A DNA stretch of 64,000 bases from assembly GCF_958298935.1 (NCBI RefSeq), contig NC_084921.1:36165501-36229500 (forward strand), read 5' to 3'. This DNA is from Phragmites australis. Lineage: Eukaryota > Streptophyta > Magnoliopsida > Poales > Poaceae. Positions 14,201 to 26,275 of the stretch are shown piece by piece. Both the position numbers and the translations under genes were made by a program. Below the pieces are notes generated by a model, which did not search any database, was not told the DNA's origin, and saw only the letters and a program-made list of their open reading frames with translations. Each line of letters begins with the position of its first letter. Position 1 is the stretch's first letter.

Positions 14201-14589
14201 TTCTGACAACAAAGAATTAATACCTGAATTTTGCAGTCATGAAAAAAAGTAAGGAATGAAATAAAGCAAAGATAAATCATACCTAGCATACTTCCATCCC
14301 AAATTGAACAGGATCTCATTGAAGGCATAAATCTTGCAGTCGCAGTACCTAAAGTTGGCACGACCACAGAAAGCGAACATAAGAGCCACTCCCTCTACTC
14401 TTACAAACAAGAATGACGAGAGAGGAAGCTAAGAAGAATGCAATTCAGATCGAGCTTTACTAGTAGAGAGAGCGCGAAGAGGACTGACCAGCAGGAGACG
14501 CAGTGCTCGGTGCGGCGGGCTGCGGCGCTCGTGGGCAGGGCCCCAGGCGCGCGCCCACGCCGCCTGCTGCGGCCGGCGCCGCCGATCAT
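8233..14589 (-). CDS. Membrane-bound site-2 protease (S2P-like zinc metalloprotease), 10 exons
   Basis: Intramembrane metalloprotease. In Arabidopsis the homologue completes release of membrane-anchored bZIP transcription factors (such as bZIP17 and bZIP28) at the Golgi in stress signalling. Exons, in order from the 5' end: 14489-14589, 14283-14348, 13550-13616, 12544-12618, 12368-12471, 10806-10953, 9889-9969, 9351-9815, 8851-9180, 8233-8412. They total 1617 nt, or 538 aa. The zinc motif HEFGH is at residues 128-132 and the third ligand motif LDGE has Asp484, preceded by NCLP, all typical of the family. An early Cys cluster (CVSCWYCDCK) spans exons 1-2. Hydrophobic segments flank the motifs, and the large exon 8 encodes the soluble PDZ-like insert. 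The frame is intact in spite of a 1.25-kb retroelement in intron 5. The start is the ATG that opens the exon carrying the Cys cluster; upstream in-frame sequence was not excluded. Confidence 0.93.
10987..12236 (-). mobile_element. Short non-autonomous LTR retrotransposon (TRIM-like) in S2P intron 5
   Basis: A 1250-bp element has terminal direct repeats at 10987-11115 and 12126-12236. Each begins TGTTA(G/A)GAATAGC and ends TATTCCTA(G/A)CA. It is flanked by a perfect 5-bp duplication, AGAAC (10982-10986 and 12237-12241). A primer-binding-like TGGTATCA motif, read on the minus strand, abuts the inner edge of the 12126 repeat. The element is therefore oriented like the host gene, with its 5' LTR at the higher coordinates. 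The interior encodes no recognisable gag or pol. Part of the 11116 side is a second, imperfect copy of the LTR edge and adjoining sequence (11060-11175 against 11180-11295). Mobility would need proteins from another element. Confidence 0.87.
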
Positions 14590-15018
14590 TCGAGCAAGGG
14601 GGGACGGAGCGGCGCCGCCGGCCGGAATTTCTCAGTTGGGCTCGGCTACTGCAATTCGAGGGAAATCAGACAGCTCCGACGGAAAACCAATTTGGGGTAA
14701 CTCGGTAACCGTCAGATCCACAGTAGAGGGTTGTTTTCGAAAAAAAAACTCCACCTCAGAAGTCTCGGACAATTTGCAAATGCCCCCTCCAGCTTTTCTA
14801 CATTTACATCTCCTCCGCTCTCTCTCAGAATCTCTTCCTCGTTAGTCGTCCCGGCCTCGCACAGACGGGCAGATCTAGCGGCTTCTAGAAGCTCCACCGC
14901 CGGCCGCTGCACGCTTCTTTTCATCTCCGATTCGATTCGATCTGGGAAGGGATTCCGTCGGGTCGAGCAGGGCGGGGGCGCAAGGCTGGTCGGCAGGAGA
15001 AGACAAGAGGAGCGGGAA
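14590..15018. promoter_or_regulatory. Shared divergent promoter region of S2P and ARPC2A
   Basis: Only 429 bp separate the two divergent start codons, so both 5' leaders and both core promoters must lie here, or one promoter works both ways. The S2P side is very GC-rich and the ARPC2A side is C/T-rich. No clear TATA box was seen on either strand, which fits broadly expressed genes. Confidence 0.6.
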
Positions 15019-18000
15019 ATGATACTGCTCCAGTCCCCGTCCCGGTTCCTTCTCCAGATCCTCCAGGACCGCGTCCTCAGGTACGTCGCGGCTCTCTGCC
15101 ACACTTCTTTGCGTAGAGGACAGAGCCCGGTGCGGCTGCTGGTATTGTTGGTTGCCTCCATTTCATTTTATTTCATTTCATGCGGTGTTGGTTCTGTGCA
15201 GCGGCGAGAAGGGCGTGGACATCGACTGCCACACGGTGGAATTCGACGATGTGCGGTATCATATTCAGGTGAATGCCCTCTTCCTAAGGGAACGGGATTT
15301 CCAGTCTTGTGTGTCGTCTTGGTTTGTGCCCAAACAGATAGGACTGGTGCTGGTATATGAACAAGGTGGCATGCGCTTGTCCAAATTGTGGCAACCATCC
15401 AAATGCATATCGAATTCCTGGGGCTAGCCAAATTTTGGCAAGAATGGTTTAGGCACAAACCAAGCACTTGCTCTTAAGGTGGTTATTTATTCATTACTTC
15501 AGTCCATAAAAAATATTCAGTTCACAGTGTTAATTCCTGAGAACAGAAAAAGAGTCACTCATTGATTGAACCTATTCTGCCCAGTTTGGTGCATTTCATT
15601 TTATAGTTCTTTCACTTTTGGCCTCAGACTGCCTATTTTGTTCATGAAAACAAATAACTAGTAAAATTGAACTAAGAAGCTGTTACAATACTCTTTTCTT
15701 CTTTCATATGCTGAGTTTACAAGATTATAAACTAATCATGTAAGTACAGATTTCTTTGGTGTGTCATAGTATGACAAATTTGGACTAGCTGGTCTTCAAG
15801 CACACTACAATTTTGAGATGAAAGTATGATCAAATTCATATGGTTGTATTATTCTGTTTTGATTAGGTTTGCATCACATTCTATTGATCTCCATTTACAT
15901 GCATAACAGCTCTTCTTGGGGGGCGAAATCTACATTTCAACCAATAGACCTTGAAATATTGTTCTTTGTGTTTTTCTTATTTTCATTAACGGAAATGAAT
16001 GTGAACATGACTCTGTTGTGTACGCATTAGGTACTAGGATCAATTATCAGCTGCTTCCTGTTCAATACCATAATCCTAATGAGTTGAGACTTTGATTTCA
16101 GTTTTCGATGAGGAATCCAAAGGTAATGGTCCTATCAGTGGCATTACCTCTCCCACCTCCTGAGGCGATTATGTATGATGGGCTTCCACTTGGTGCCATT
16201 GAGGCTATAAAGGCAGCATATGGGCCAGTCGTGCAAATTCTTGATCCTCCAAAGGATGGCTTTGATCTCACAATGAAGATAAACTTGACAAAGCTTCCGC
16301 CAGATGAAGGTTCTAGAGTTCCCTTTTCAAGGTCATAATTATCTTGTTGTGCTACATGATCAAATGTCCCCCATAGGCAGAATTCAGTTTAGTTTGACAT
16401 TTCCAAGGTTTTAGCTGTCTTGTCAAAGTACATGATCAAAACGGCTGATGATTCTGTGTATCTTTAGATATCATCCATAGACAAAATTTCATCTGTATAC
16501 AAGCAGATGATTTAGATATCATAAGAGTTTAGAAATATGACAGAGATGGAATGCATGATACAGTTAGCTGCCTAGGACTTAGTTGACCTAAATGTGTTTT
16601 AACTAGATCAAATTAACTGTTCGCTCTGTGAAAGAAAAAGGCAACTAAAAACTCCAGAAATAGAAGTTCTCAAGTTTTTTTGGCTTTTTTTGATACATGC
16701 TTATTACTGCATCCTAGGTATTGATCATAATTCATACCATTCTACCATTGTTTGCATCTTTCCATTTGTTGCTTAATTTTATTCTAATGATGATAAGTTT
16801 ATTTATTCATTTTCTTATTCTCGATTTGTGCCGTGCAGTTTGTTGAGTTGTAAACTAAGATACTTTTGTTTGTATTGAGGATAGAAGTGGAATTGCTCTG
16901 CTGATGGGTTATGTTTTTTCTCCAGACCATCATGCTTGCTTCTTGCTATTGATGTCCATTTGACCATTTCTACATTTGTGTGATATTGATGTGAGGAGTT
17001 CTCATATTTCTCTTTTCTTCCATCACATTTGACAAATTTACTTTATTTTAGGCCCTTGCACTTATTCTTCTGAATGTAGTAGTTGGTCGTACTTATTCTG
17101 TTTGTTATTCATTTAGGATAAGCATGTCCAAGCCATTGACATCTACTAACAAGTGATCCTTTTTTCCAGTTAAATCATATTCTCCTCTGTAATGGACTGA
17201 TGGTAACTTTTAACCATCTATTTCTTTACTATATTCCAGAGCAAAGGAATGCTGTTTTGACACAAATTGCATCTGTTAGAGAGGTTGTGCTGGGTGCACC
17301 ACTGAAGCTTCTGCTGAAGCATCTAGCCTCAAAGACAGTAGCTCCTAATGTTGACAAGCTTGTTGCTCTTGTTCACCGTCCTAATGAATCCTTTTTCCTT
17401 GCTCCCCAGGTATAACTTCAAGAACAGCCATATCACATAAATGTTCATATCATGCAAGTAACACCTAGGTGCTTTATTTGATATATCAGTCTATATTAAT
17501 CTATGGACAGGAGATTTACTATACTAATGTATTTGATGCTTACAGTCAATTCTAAATTTTTTGCTGCATTTATTATATTGTTTGCGCCAAATGGGATTAA
17601 TCATTGTCTCTTCATCAGGCAGATAAAGTCATTGTTGTGTACCCAATGAGATTTCAGGACTCCATTGATATTGTTTTAGCAACTTCCTTCCTGCAGGTAC
17701 ATTGAATTCTTCCAATCTTCCTTCTATCTCTTTTATCAGCATACTGGCCTATTGTTCTTCATGACCTTTTGTGTTTCATCTGTATCGTACTGGCTACATT
17801 TGACTAAAGATTAATGCTAACCTTTTCAGAACTGCTACCATTTCAAGGTGTAATGTATATATATGCGGCAACCATTTAATTAATGAGTTTTCTATGCTCG
17901 AATGAAACTTAATTTTTGTTAAAATAGCTATCCTGCCAAAAGACTTTTCGTTATGACACAATCTGATGGGAGTACTTTGTTTATTCATTTTCTTTTTGTT

Positions 18001-18628
18001 AAATTTAGGAATTTGTGGAGGCAAGACGAACTGCTGCACTTAATAATGCTCCTTCCTGTATGTGGTCTCCAGCACCTCCTCTTGAGTTAAAAGGAGTACC
18101 TGTTGATGCCCTGAATACAAATGCTGGCTTTGTTACTTTCGGTAATTTGCACTTTTTCCTAGCATTTCATGTTCCTCCATGGTACTCATTTGTCTCACAG
18201 ACTTTTTCATTCACACAGTTGTTTTCCCTCGGCATGTTGAGGGTAAAAGGCTAGACAAAACAGTTTGGAGTTTGTTAACATTTCATGCTTATGTAAGCTA
18301 TCATGTAAAGGTAAAATCCTTTTTTAGCTGGTTTCATATTTTATTTGTATAGAGTTACTGGGTCACTCCCAGCAGGTTCCCTGGAACATCTGGGAATCAA
18401 CCAGTATTAGTGAATTTGCACTATTCATATGAATGGCTGGTTTGACTGACATGAACTGAAATTGGTTAATTCACATTGAATGACATTATTCTGCCCTATT
18501 CTAAGAAACAGGGGGTGTTGTTCTTTTTCATTCCTCAAATCGACACAAGGAAGGAAACATACAACCCTGTCTCCTGATGAATTTTTTGCCAAAAAGAACA
18601 TCAAGTTTTCTGACTAAGTCCAGGGTCT

Positions 18629-18659
<31 letters not shown>

Positions 18660-20576
18660 GAGGCCACTAAGTCCAGGGGGTTGGGTAAACCATCTGGAAC
18701 CACTATTATAGAGCCAGGAAATTTTGGGATGTAGCAAATTTCACCACCTACAATTCTAAGCCTTTGAGTCAGAACAATAGAGCAGCTAATACCTGCAACA
18801 ACCAAAGAAAGCTTCTCCGTCGATCCCCTTTTTGTCACCGGCGAGTTTGAGTGGCAATACAACCTTGCCCACTACTGCCCAACTGCCTGTAATTGCAGAC
18901 TGCCATCTTGGAACCAATCAGGATTAGTTTCCTTAAGCCTACTTAACAATCTGCATGTCTCAACAGCTGAATAGTTTGGCCTTGGGAAACATTTAATATC
19001 CATATTGTTTCTGCAATTTGCTAGTGCTTGACTGCTTGCCAGAAAGAATCGAGTACTTTATGTATCTCGACTACCATTTGCTCAAATTAAATGTTTTTGT
19101 GTACATCTAGAATCAAGGATGGTTGCCCTAGTCAGTTATTAAGTTCTTTGAACATCATCTTTGTAAACCAATTAGTCTTTATTCTGACGACACCATCTTG
19201 CATGTTATGGGCTCAGCAGCGGCCCAGCCATAGCACTTCTGGTGGCATAGGCTTAGAGATAAGCCTCTATCTTAGTGATTTGATTAGTTTGCTTCCTATC
19301 CAAGTTAGTTTGGTACTAAGTTTGTTAGCTAGGAGATTAGGAAAGTATGGATTCGATCAGATTGTGCCAATCACCTCTTGGGATTAAACAATGAATAAAC
19401 CAGAAATTAATCTCACATATCCCATCTACCTCAACTCTCTCCTCACGTGGCTTCTCTATCTCAAATTCCCTCTCCTCCCTCAAATGCTCTCTTTCATTAG
19501 CACCCTTCCTCAAGTCGTTGCTATCTGATTTCCAATGGATGCTTACCCCCCTCTTGTCGATCAACTACCATAACATGCATTATTACCAAGATGCACACGA
19601 GCATATGTTATTTTAGGTGTCAAACAACACTTAGTATTTCTATACACAAAACACATACATTCCTCTCTCTTTTTCTTGATCTTATGGAAGCATTTTTCTG
19701 CTCGTGAACATAGTAACTTTTTGATATTTAGTTTACACTGCAAGTTGACAACTGTCACTTAATAATTATGCAAGTTCTCAATTGTTATTGTTTCTTTTAT
19801 CAGTGTTCAGAGGGATTCATGCATACCAGGATGAGGCGTAGGGTTGAGTCGCTGATCCAGGTAGATTCAACTCACTTTGCTGAATCAGGGCATTTTATAG
19901 ACCTAGTAAATACTTTATTGAATCTCTCCAGTAACCTAGTAACTTTGTGTAGTTCATTATAATTCTTTAGTGCCCTTTCAGGTTTAGTAACAGGTGCTAG
20001 TTTAATATCATCAAACAGTTTCAGTTGGTTACAACTTAAACATGAAACAACCTTTAAATGGAAGTGTGTAATAATTCATAGATCATTGCGGGTTAAACAC
20101 CGTAGTCTGATGGCAGCTACTCTAAGGGGGAGGGGTGAGAGAGGACTGTTGTCTTGGGGAATGTTCGACTTTACTGTTTCTTGCTTTAATCAAACCAAGA
20201 TACAAGTCCTCACTTACAGAGATGGCGTCTCTAATGGACGGATCCATTTAGTTATTAATCAAAATAACTAGGAAATAAATTAATTGGAATGAAACTAATT
20301 GAAATCCGACTAATATATTGATTGCTACAGCACCATGTGGTTTATTTAGGCCCATTAAATTTTCCTGACCTCCTTGACACTGTACTGCAGGCTTTGGACC
20401 GAGCAAAATCTGACGCGGAGAAGCTGAAGAAGTTGGTACATGGTGGATCTTTGAAAAGACTGGTTCGTACTTTGTGCATGTAGGTAGCATTCGTGCTGTG
20501 CATAGTTCATGTCTTCTATCATTGATTCATGCTATCCTCGCAGAGCCTGAAGAACGAAGGGAACTCGCATTTCTGA
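15019..20576 (+). CDS. Actin-related protein 2/3 complex subunit 2 (ARPC2A/p34-type), 10 exons
   Basis: A structural subunit of the seven-protein Arp2/3 complex, which nucleates branched actin filaments; in Arabidopsis the homologue (DIS2/ARPC2A) controls trichome and epidermal cell shape. Exons: 15019-15080, 15202-15268, 16102-16309, 17240-17409, 17619-17696, 18009-18141, 18219-18310, 19804-19860, 20391-20462, 20544-20576. They total 972 nt, or 323 aa, close to the family size. Recognisable blocks include FSMRNPKVMVLSVALPLPPP, VVFPRHVEGKRLDKTVWSLL, HAYVSYHVK and the basic helix near the end (HTRMRRRVESLIQALDRAK). The start is the first ATG of an exon whose next residues match the family N-terminus. 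The frame is intact and all introns are GT-AG. Intron 7 (1.5 kb) carries a tiny poly(T) insertion. Confidence 0.94.
18626..18665 (-). mobile_element. 40-bp poly(A)-tailed insertion in ARPC2A intron 7
   Basis: A perfect 13-bp direct repeat, ACTAAGTCCAGGG, at 18613-18625 and 18666-18678 flanks 40 bases that are almost only a T28 run with six non-T-run bases at each side. Read on the minus strand this is a very short sequence with a long poly(A) tract. Together with the 13-bp target duplication this fits a target-primed reverse transcription event that copied little more than a tail. Replication slippage around the tract cannot explain the direct repeat. Confidence 0.65.
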
Positions 20577-21868
20577 AGGTTATACTTCAAATATTTTGAC
20601 AGATGTTGGACTGTCCATGATGGATCTGTCTGTACTGCTTGGTAGATGACATCCGTTCAGTTATGGGGAGCACAGGCTAGAAATGAGTGAAACAAAAACA
20701 GAATCCTACTATTCTTCTCGTGTATTTTGGGAGGAAATTTTATTCAGGGTGGAACATTGATGAGACATAGGTGCAAAGAGACCTGTAAATCGTTCATCAG
20801 AACTCTTTGATCTATTTATCAAAAATTCCATCTTGTAATTTTGATGCTCACGTGGTGAATTCACTTTAGACTTTATTAGCTATGTGAAATGGGATTTGCT
20901 CGTGGCGGTTCAATTCATTCCTGAAGGAGTGTAGTTGGGTGCCCCTAATCCAAGTTCACGCAATCGTTCCTTTCACTAAATAGTGATAACTTGAGCCTAT
21001 GATGTCAGCTAAGAGTAGTTGCATGAAAAAGATAAGAAATAGAAAATTAGCCCACCAGTCGGATACACGTTGAGATCCCTGAGAACCAGACCGATTGAGA
21101 AATCTGATGAGCCCTACTGCACAATTAAGTCCTCGTCCTCTCCTCTTCCAAAGAATGCTGGGTCTACCTGGAGCATCGAAGGTCATATAGACGCTAATAT
21201 GTAAAATGGCATCATCTAAGCACCCATAGAAGATTTTACCCGATTCTTTTAAACCTTTTTAAAATAAATATTCTAATAATAAACACTATGCAATTATTAT
21301 TTTTTAAAAAAACAAGCCTATGCTACAGCAACTACGTGGCACATATACTTTATCACGCCACATGCCTAGTGTGGCAATGGGTGCCACATTGGACTAACTC
21401 GAGTCGTGCATGCCCGTGTGGATTTCGTGACATATCTTTGCATTGTGATAGAAAGTGCATTATCTCCCATCAACCTTTTGAGCGAAATGTGGCAAAAGGA
21501 AGGAAAATCATGAATACACACAACGAAACCGTGGACATGCAAGTGAAATCTAATCCATAAAATAAATTAACCCATGAATGACGATGTTATGGTAAATATC
21601 GTAATGTCATAGAACTTTCTAATTTCTTTAAGATAATGAAAAACAAGTATTCAACCTCTGCACTGTATAACAAGAAAGTAGTGATTGTTTTTTGTCAAAG
21701 ATAATACTATTACTGTATAGCCAAATAATTCAATATAAAGCTGCTACACCAACAAAGATTAGATTCTTCCATTGTTACCCCATACCCCTCAACCAATCAC
21801 TCATCATTTCGGTAACAGTACTAGGAATGTTCATATTCAGAGCTATTTTGACTATGTGCCAAACCAAT
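20577..21868. other. ARPC2A 3' region and unassigned intergenic DNA
   Basis: The first few hundred bases are the likely 3' untranslated region. The rest is AT-rich DNA in which I recognise no gene. Some may be decayed transposon sequence, but no ends or target duplications were found. Confidence 0.4.
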
Positions 21869-23035
21869 CTAGCGAGATGACAATAAAAAAATAAGTGTTA
21901 ATTTCACTATGATTATAGAATCAACAATTAATATTCCCATTCTACTAGCAATTGCTAAATTATCTTTGGTTAAGATAACCCCTTTTTGCACATACCAAAT
22001 AAATATCTTTATCTTCAGGGGTGATTTTAATCTCCATAAGAATTTGTCAGAGAAACTTAGGCCTTGAATAGACAGATGTTGATACATGGATCATACTGAG
22101 AATCGCCCATTAGCATGTAGGCTCCATCTAAAAATATCCCTCTCTTGAGATAACCGAATATTAAGTATCTTGTAGACTAGGCTGTGCCAAGCTATAAGCT
22201 TATCCCCTATAAGTGATCCATGAAATAAAACTTAGAGCAGTATAGTGCTTATTACTTTTGCCACCGTGATATTCTTATGCCTCACAATTTGAAGCAGTGA
22301 TGGGTATTGTTCACAAAGTGTGGCATCCTTTATCCAGTCGTCTATCCAAAATCTTATATGGCTACCTTTCTATATTTGAAACATACCGCATTTTAAAAAC
22401 TCCTTTTAATGTTCATTAATCCTAAATAGCATTGGGTTTCTCCATGATTACCTTCCACTTGAGTAAGGGTTTTATTTTTGAGGTATTTCTTTTGTAGCAT
22501 ATTTTGCCAAACCTTATCCTTGTTTAATATCTTATAGAACCATTTATACAGAAGACATTTATTTTGAATCTAGAAATCTATTATACCTAAGCCCACTTGA
22601 TGTTTAGGTGTGCACAAAATTTTTCACCTTGCAAGCTTATACTTCCGTATCTGACCATCATTCTGCCAGGAAAACCTAGATCTTATATGATCCATCCTTT
22701 TCAGGACTCCTTTTGATATTTCAAAAAATGACATCATAAACATCGGTAAGCTGCTGAGCACAAAATTATTCAATATTAATCCGCTTCTTGCTGACATATG
22801 TTTACCCTTCCAATAACTCAATTTTTTCTTGAACCGTTCTACTACATTTCTCCAATCACTATTCTAAGTTTACGATGGAGTATGAAAATATCTAGATGTC
22901 TAAATGGGAAAGAACCACATTTACATCCAAATAACTGCATATATCGGTCCTCATCCTTCTTTGCATCTCCAAAACAAAAGATCCCACTCTTATGCAAGTT
23001 TATCTTTGACTTAGCAGGCCCATCGCTTGAGCCAC
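21869..23035 (-). mobile_element. LINE (non-LTR retrotransposon) remnant: end of reverse transcriptase plus zinc-binding region
   Basis: Read on the minus strand from about 23035 down, degenerate blocks match the C-terminal part of plant LINE ORF2. First comes a FCFGDA-like segment and an LFGC block. Next is KKLSYWKGKHMSARSGLIL, followed by LSSLPMFMMSFFEISKGVLK. Then comes a KWFYKILN / LLQKKYL-like stretch, and finally the FLWRLKSPLKIKIFIW block of the reverse-transcriptase zinc-binding domain. Several stop codons and frameshifts interrupt it. The upstream endonuclease and catalytic core are absent and no target duplication was seen, so this is a truncated dead copy. Confidence 0.82.
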
Positions 23036-23255
23036 AAGCGGGATTGCGCGTGCGGCTACCAATATCACAGAATCATCACACCCCGCCGAACCAACCTCCT
23101 GTGGCATGCATCCACCGTCTCCTCTCCACTAGCAGTAAATTCCAGTTCTTACATCGGCGCTACACCAAGGGGAGCTAGGTTGTGTACTCGCGCCCCCTCC
23201 ATGCCTCTGATTCTTCCTCTCCCATCTTCATTGTCCATATCGGCACCACCGCCAT

Positions 23256-23359
<104 letters not shown>

Positions 23360-24173
23360 GTGTAATGCAACCATGACAAAAAATATGTGTACATTTACCA
23401 TTTTCTAGTTCCATTTATTTTTATTTTGTTGAAAAAATCATGTTCAAAATTGTCAACAATGAAAGTTTGTTGAACTTTGTGAATGTTTCTACAAAAGAAA
23501 TGTTACAGAAAATTTGAGATCCATGTACATCAATTTTATATTTCACATAAATTTATGAAACTCTGAGTCAGTTCATGAGTCCCTTGGAGATCCTTGCTTA
23601 GGCGGCCTGTAGTCTCTTTGGTTGCTCTTCAGATAAGGTCAACAGTTTGGAGAGTGTACTTGAGATGGACAATTGCTCTTCTCAGTCTCCTCCGCTCTCA
23701 AGCTAGGTTGAGCCATTTTCAGCAAATGAAGGAATCATCCACGCATTTTCTCGACCACAAGCCAAAGATGGATCCTATCCCATGTTGAAGTGCTCAAAAG
23801 TCAAGCCATTACCATAGAAGTTTGTCTGTCCATCCAAAACTAAGATAAGTGTCGCCAATTGGTAATGTCGGTTATGTAAATGCTTATTTATAGTAAGGAT
23901 ATCTGGTCATAAACTATTTGGATCGAAGAGGATGTCACAAAATTTTATACATGTTTAGGCTTTCCTTAGGATAATAGTCCTATGTCCGGTTTCACCTACA
24001 TTATGATCAGGAAAAGACAATTACAAAAGGAATGTGTCTAAATCTAATCCTAAGGATCTTGGTGAGTTCTCTTATGTTTTAAATCTTGAAGCCCTTGTCG
24101 GGTGAATCCACTCGTGGCACAACTCTGTTGTGCATCTCAATGGGTTATTTCTATTCCAATTCGAGTAGGCTTG
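23360..24173. other. Unassigned intergenic DNA
   Basis: AT-rich DNA between the microsatellite and the CACTA element. I recognise no coding sequence, RNA gene or transposon end. Confidence 0.4.
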
Positions 24174-24609
24174 CACTACTATAGAAATGGTCATCCGTGT
24201 GGTTATGAACCATCACTGTCGGTTTATAAGCTCAACCAGCACATAAAAACCAAGCCATCAAGAATCGACAATGATAGTCATTATCACTTTTAGTTCTTAT
24301 TACCAACCGATACTGATACATCATTGTCAGTTCCAGCTACGCACCGGTAGTGATAAGTTAATTATCATTGCCGGATCATTTTCTGAACCAACAATGATGC
24401 ATCAATGCCAGTTGGTAATAAGAACCGGCAGTGATAAGGAAGTATAACTACCAATTCAGAAGCTCAACTAGCACATAGAAAGTTGTACCATCAATAACTG
24501 GCAGTGATAGCCCACTACTGGTACAACTTCCACACTCCGCCAGTTCAGCTTCTCTCGAAATCCTTATAAATTTAACTCCCCAGACTCCAGTCGCTCCTAG
24601 CCTCCCATG

Positions 24610-24650
<41 letters not shown>

Positions 24651-25397
24651 TCTTTTCCATCGCCACTGCTGTTGTGACCTCCTCCGCCATGGAAAATCCA
24701 CCACCATCTCCGGCCACTCCACCCACCCTTGCGCCTTCTTGCGACGATGAAGCTCCAGTGCTGGAGAGTTCGAATGAGACGCAGTCCACCGACTCCGGAT
24801 CAGTGGGGTCTGGGTCCACTGACGAAGTCTGAGACTTTTTCATTGATGAGCCAAAGCCGAAGAGGCACCAACATGAGGAAGAGGAGGAGGCGGCCGAGGA
24901 GGAGGAGGGCGTTGACGCCAATGACTACTTCTTCATCATGGAATATTTCAACTAGTCGTGGTAGGCATAGACGCCCGGCAGGTGTAGTGGTTCTTTTGTG
25001 ACAACGGTGACTCAAAAGTTTTAAGGTTACTTTTGTGCATGTGTGGCCACATGTTTGTTTTGGTTGTACAATGATGATAGCTAGCTAGGGTTTAGTTATT
25101 AGTGTGATGAAGAACAATGATTGTGGTTTAGTAATATAAAGCTTAATTAATTATGGTCTGTCGGTTTCAATTTTGATTTTTTCCGGGATTACGTATCACT
25201 ACTGGTTCATATCTAGAATCGGAAGTGACAAGGGATATCAATCAGTAGATTGGAGCCAAGAATCGATAGTGATACAAACAATCATTGTCGATTTCCAAGC
25301 TGACATAGATTATCACTTCTGCTTAAACACTGTCGATTCAAAAACCGGGAGTAATACAATTTTTTAATTGACAGTGACGAGGGTTTCTGTAGTAGTG
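24174..25397. mobile_element. Non-autonomous CACTA (En/Spm-type) DNA transposon, 1224 bp
   Basis: The left end reads CACTACTATAGAAA and the right end TTTCTGTAGTAGTG, imperfect inverted copies of each other. Both ends are directly flanked by the 3-bp duplication TTG (24171-24173 and 25398-25400), the target size of CACTA elements. Subterminal regions carry many short direct and inverted variants of an ACCGGCAGTGAT-like motif, as expected for transposase binding. No transposase is encoded. The interior holds a TC/AC microsatellite (about 24610-24651) and an interrupted acidic reading frame. Confidence 0.92.
24689..24955 (+). pseudogene. Interrupted acidic reading frame inside the CACTA element
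   Basis: From an ATG at 24689 the frame runs 47 codons (start MENPPPSPATPP) to a TGA at 24830. It continues in the same frame through an acidic Glu-rich segment and FFIMEYFN to a TAG at 24953. The composition (Pro/Ser-rich, then EEEE-rich) differs from the AT-rich element around it, so a captured host-gene fragment is possible. I do not recognise the source, and the in-frame stop argues against a functional product. Confidence 0.4.
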
Positions 25398-26275
25398 TTG
25401 CTCTATATTGTTTATCCGGCTTGGAATACGATTACCTTGGAATTATGTGGTCTCACATTTTTTGCTACCCTTTGGATGTACCCCCTCTCTTCCTTATATA
25501 GTCAGATGGAGAAGGCATATCTCACTAGAAATCTCTAAGTGTAACATTCCCAGATTGTATTACTTCCAAAAATCTAGAAGACTCATTCCTAATTTGATGA
25601 TCGCTTCCATGTAGAAACGATGAACTACATGGAATATCGGCACATGCCTTATCTACCTCATGGTGTTTATGAAACCTAATGTATTGGATAAAAAACATGT
25701 GTATGATGGTGATCTATCATCAGGATATACCATATTTCTGATAAATCCTTAATTATTTAATTATGAATTTCTTGTCAACTAGCCCCTCAACTGCTTAGAA
25801 AAGGGTAACTGGACTACATGTAGTTCGGGATCAGACTGTATTGGAACTCACATAGTCAAGAATAGTCCTTGATTAGAAATGTTCTTCCTAGTCAAAAATT
25901 TCTGGTAAAAAAAACTTCCTCCAACCGAATAGAGTTCCACTTGTAAAGGCTTACCTAGTTGGGAATCACTTCCGACCATAGAAGCTCAAATGTCACCTTC
26001 TCATTTTCTGTGTCCTTAAGGAATATTGCATTAAATGTGCACGACTTCTAAGTGGAGTTGAAACAAATTGCTTCAAAATTTGAAATGTTAAGGACACTGT
26101 TAACGGGAACGGTAACACCAGCGCTCATCATGAAACAGTTATAAAACCCATCTTCCTTATAAATAGGAAGGGATCCTGATGTTATCTTCATCTCCATTAT
26201 CGTATTCTCGAACCCTTTGCCTTTGAGCGAAAACTCTTCCCCTTTCTTCAACCTTCATCCCCTAAGCTTCCAATC
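25398..26275. other. AT-rich region upstream of a decayed retroelement domain
   Basis: No gene recognised. A TATA-box-like TATAAATA at 26158-26165 lies about 110 bp upstream of the ATG at 26276. It may be the old promoter of the element that follows. Confidence 0.35.

Noticed and set aside
14712..15360. Open frames on both strands across the S2P/ARPC2A spacer
   Set aside because: They cross the established first exon and splice donor of ARPC2A in other frames and match no family.
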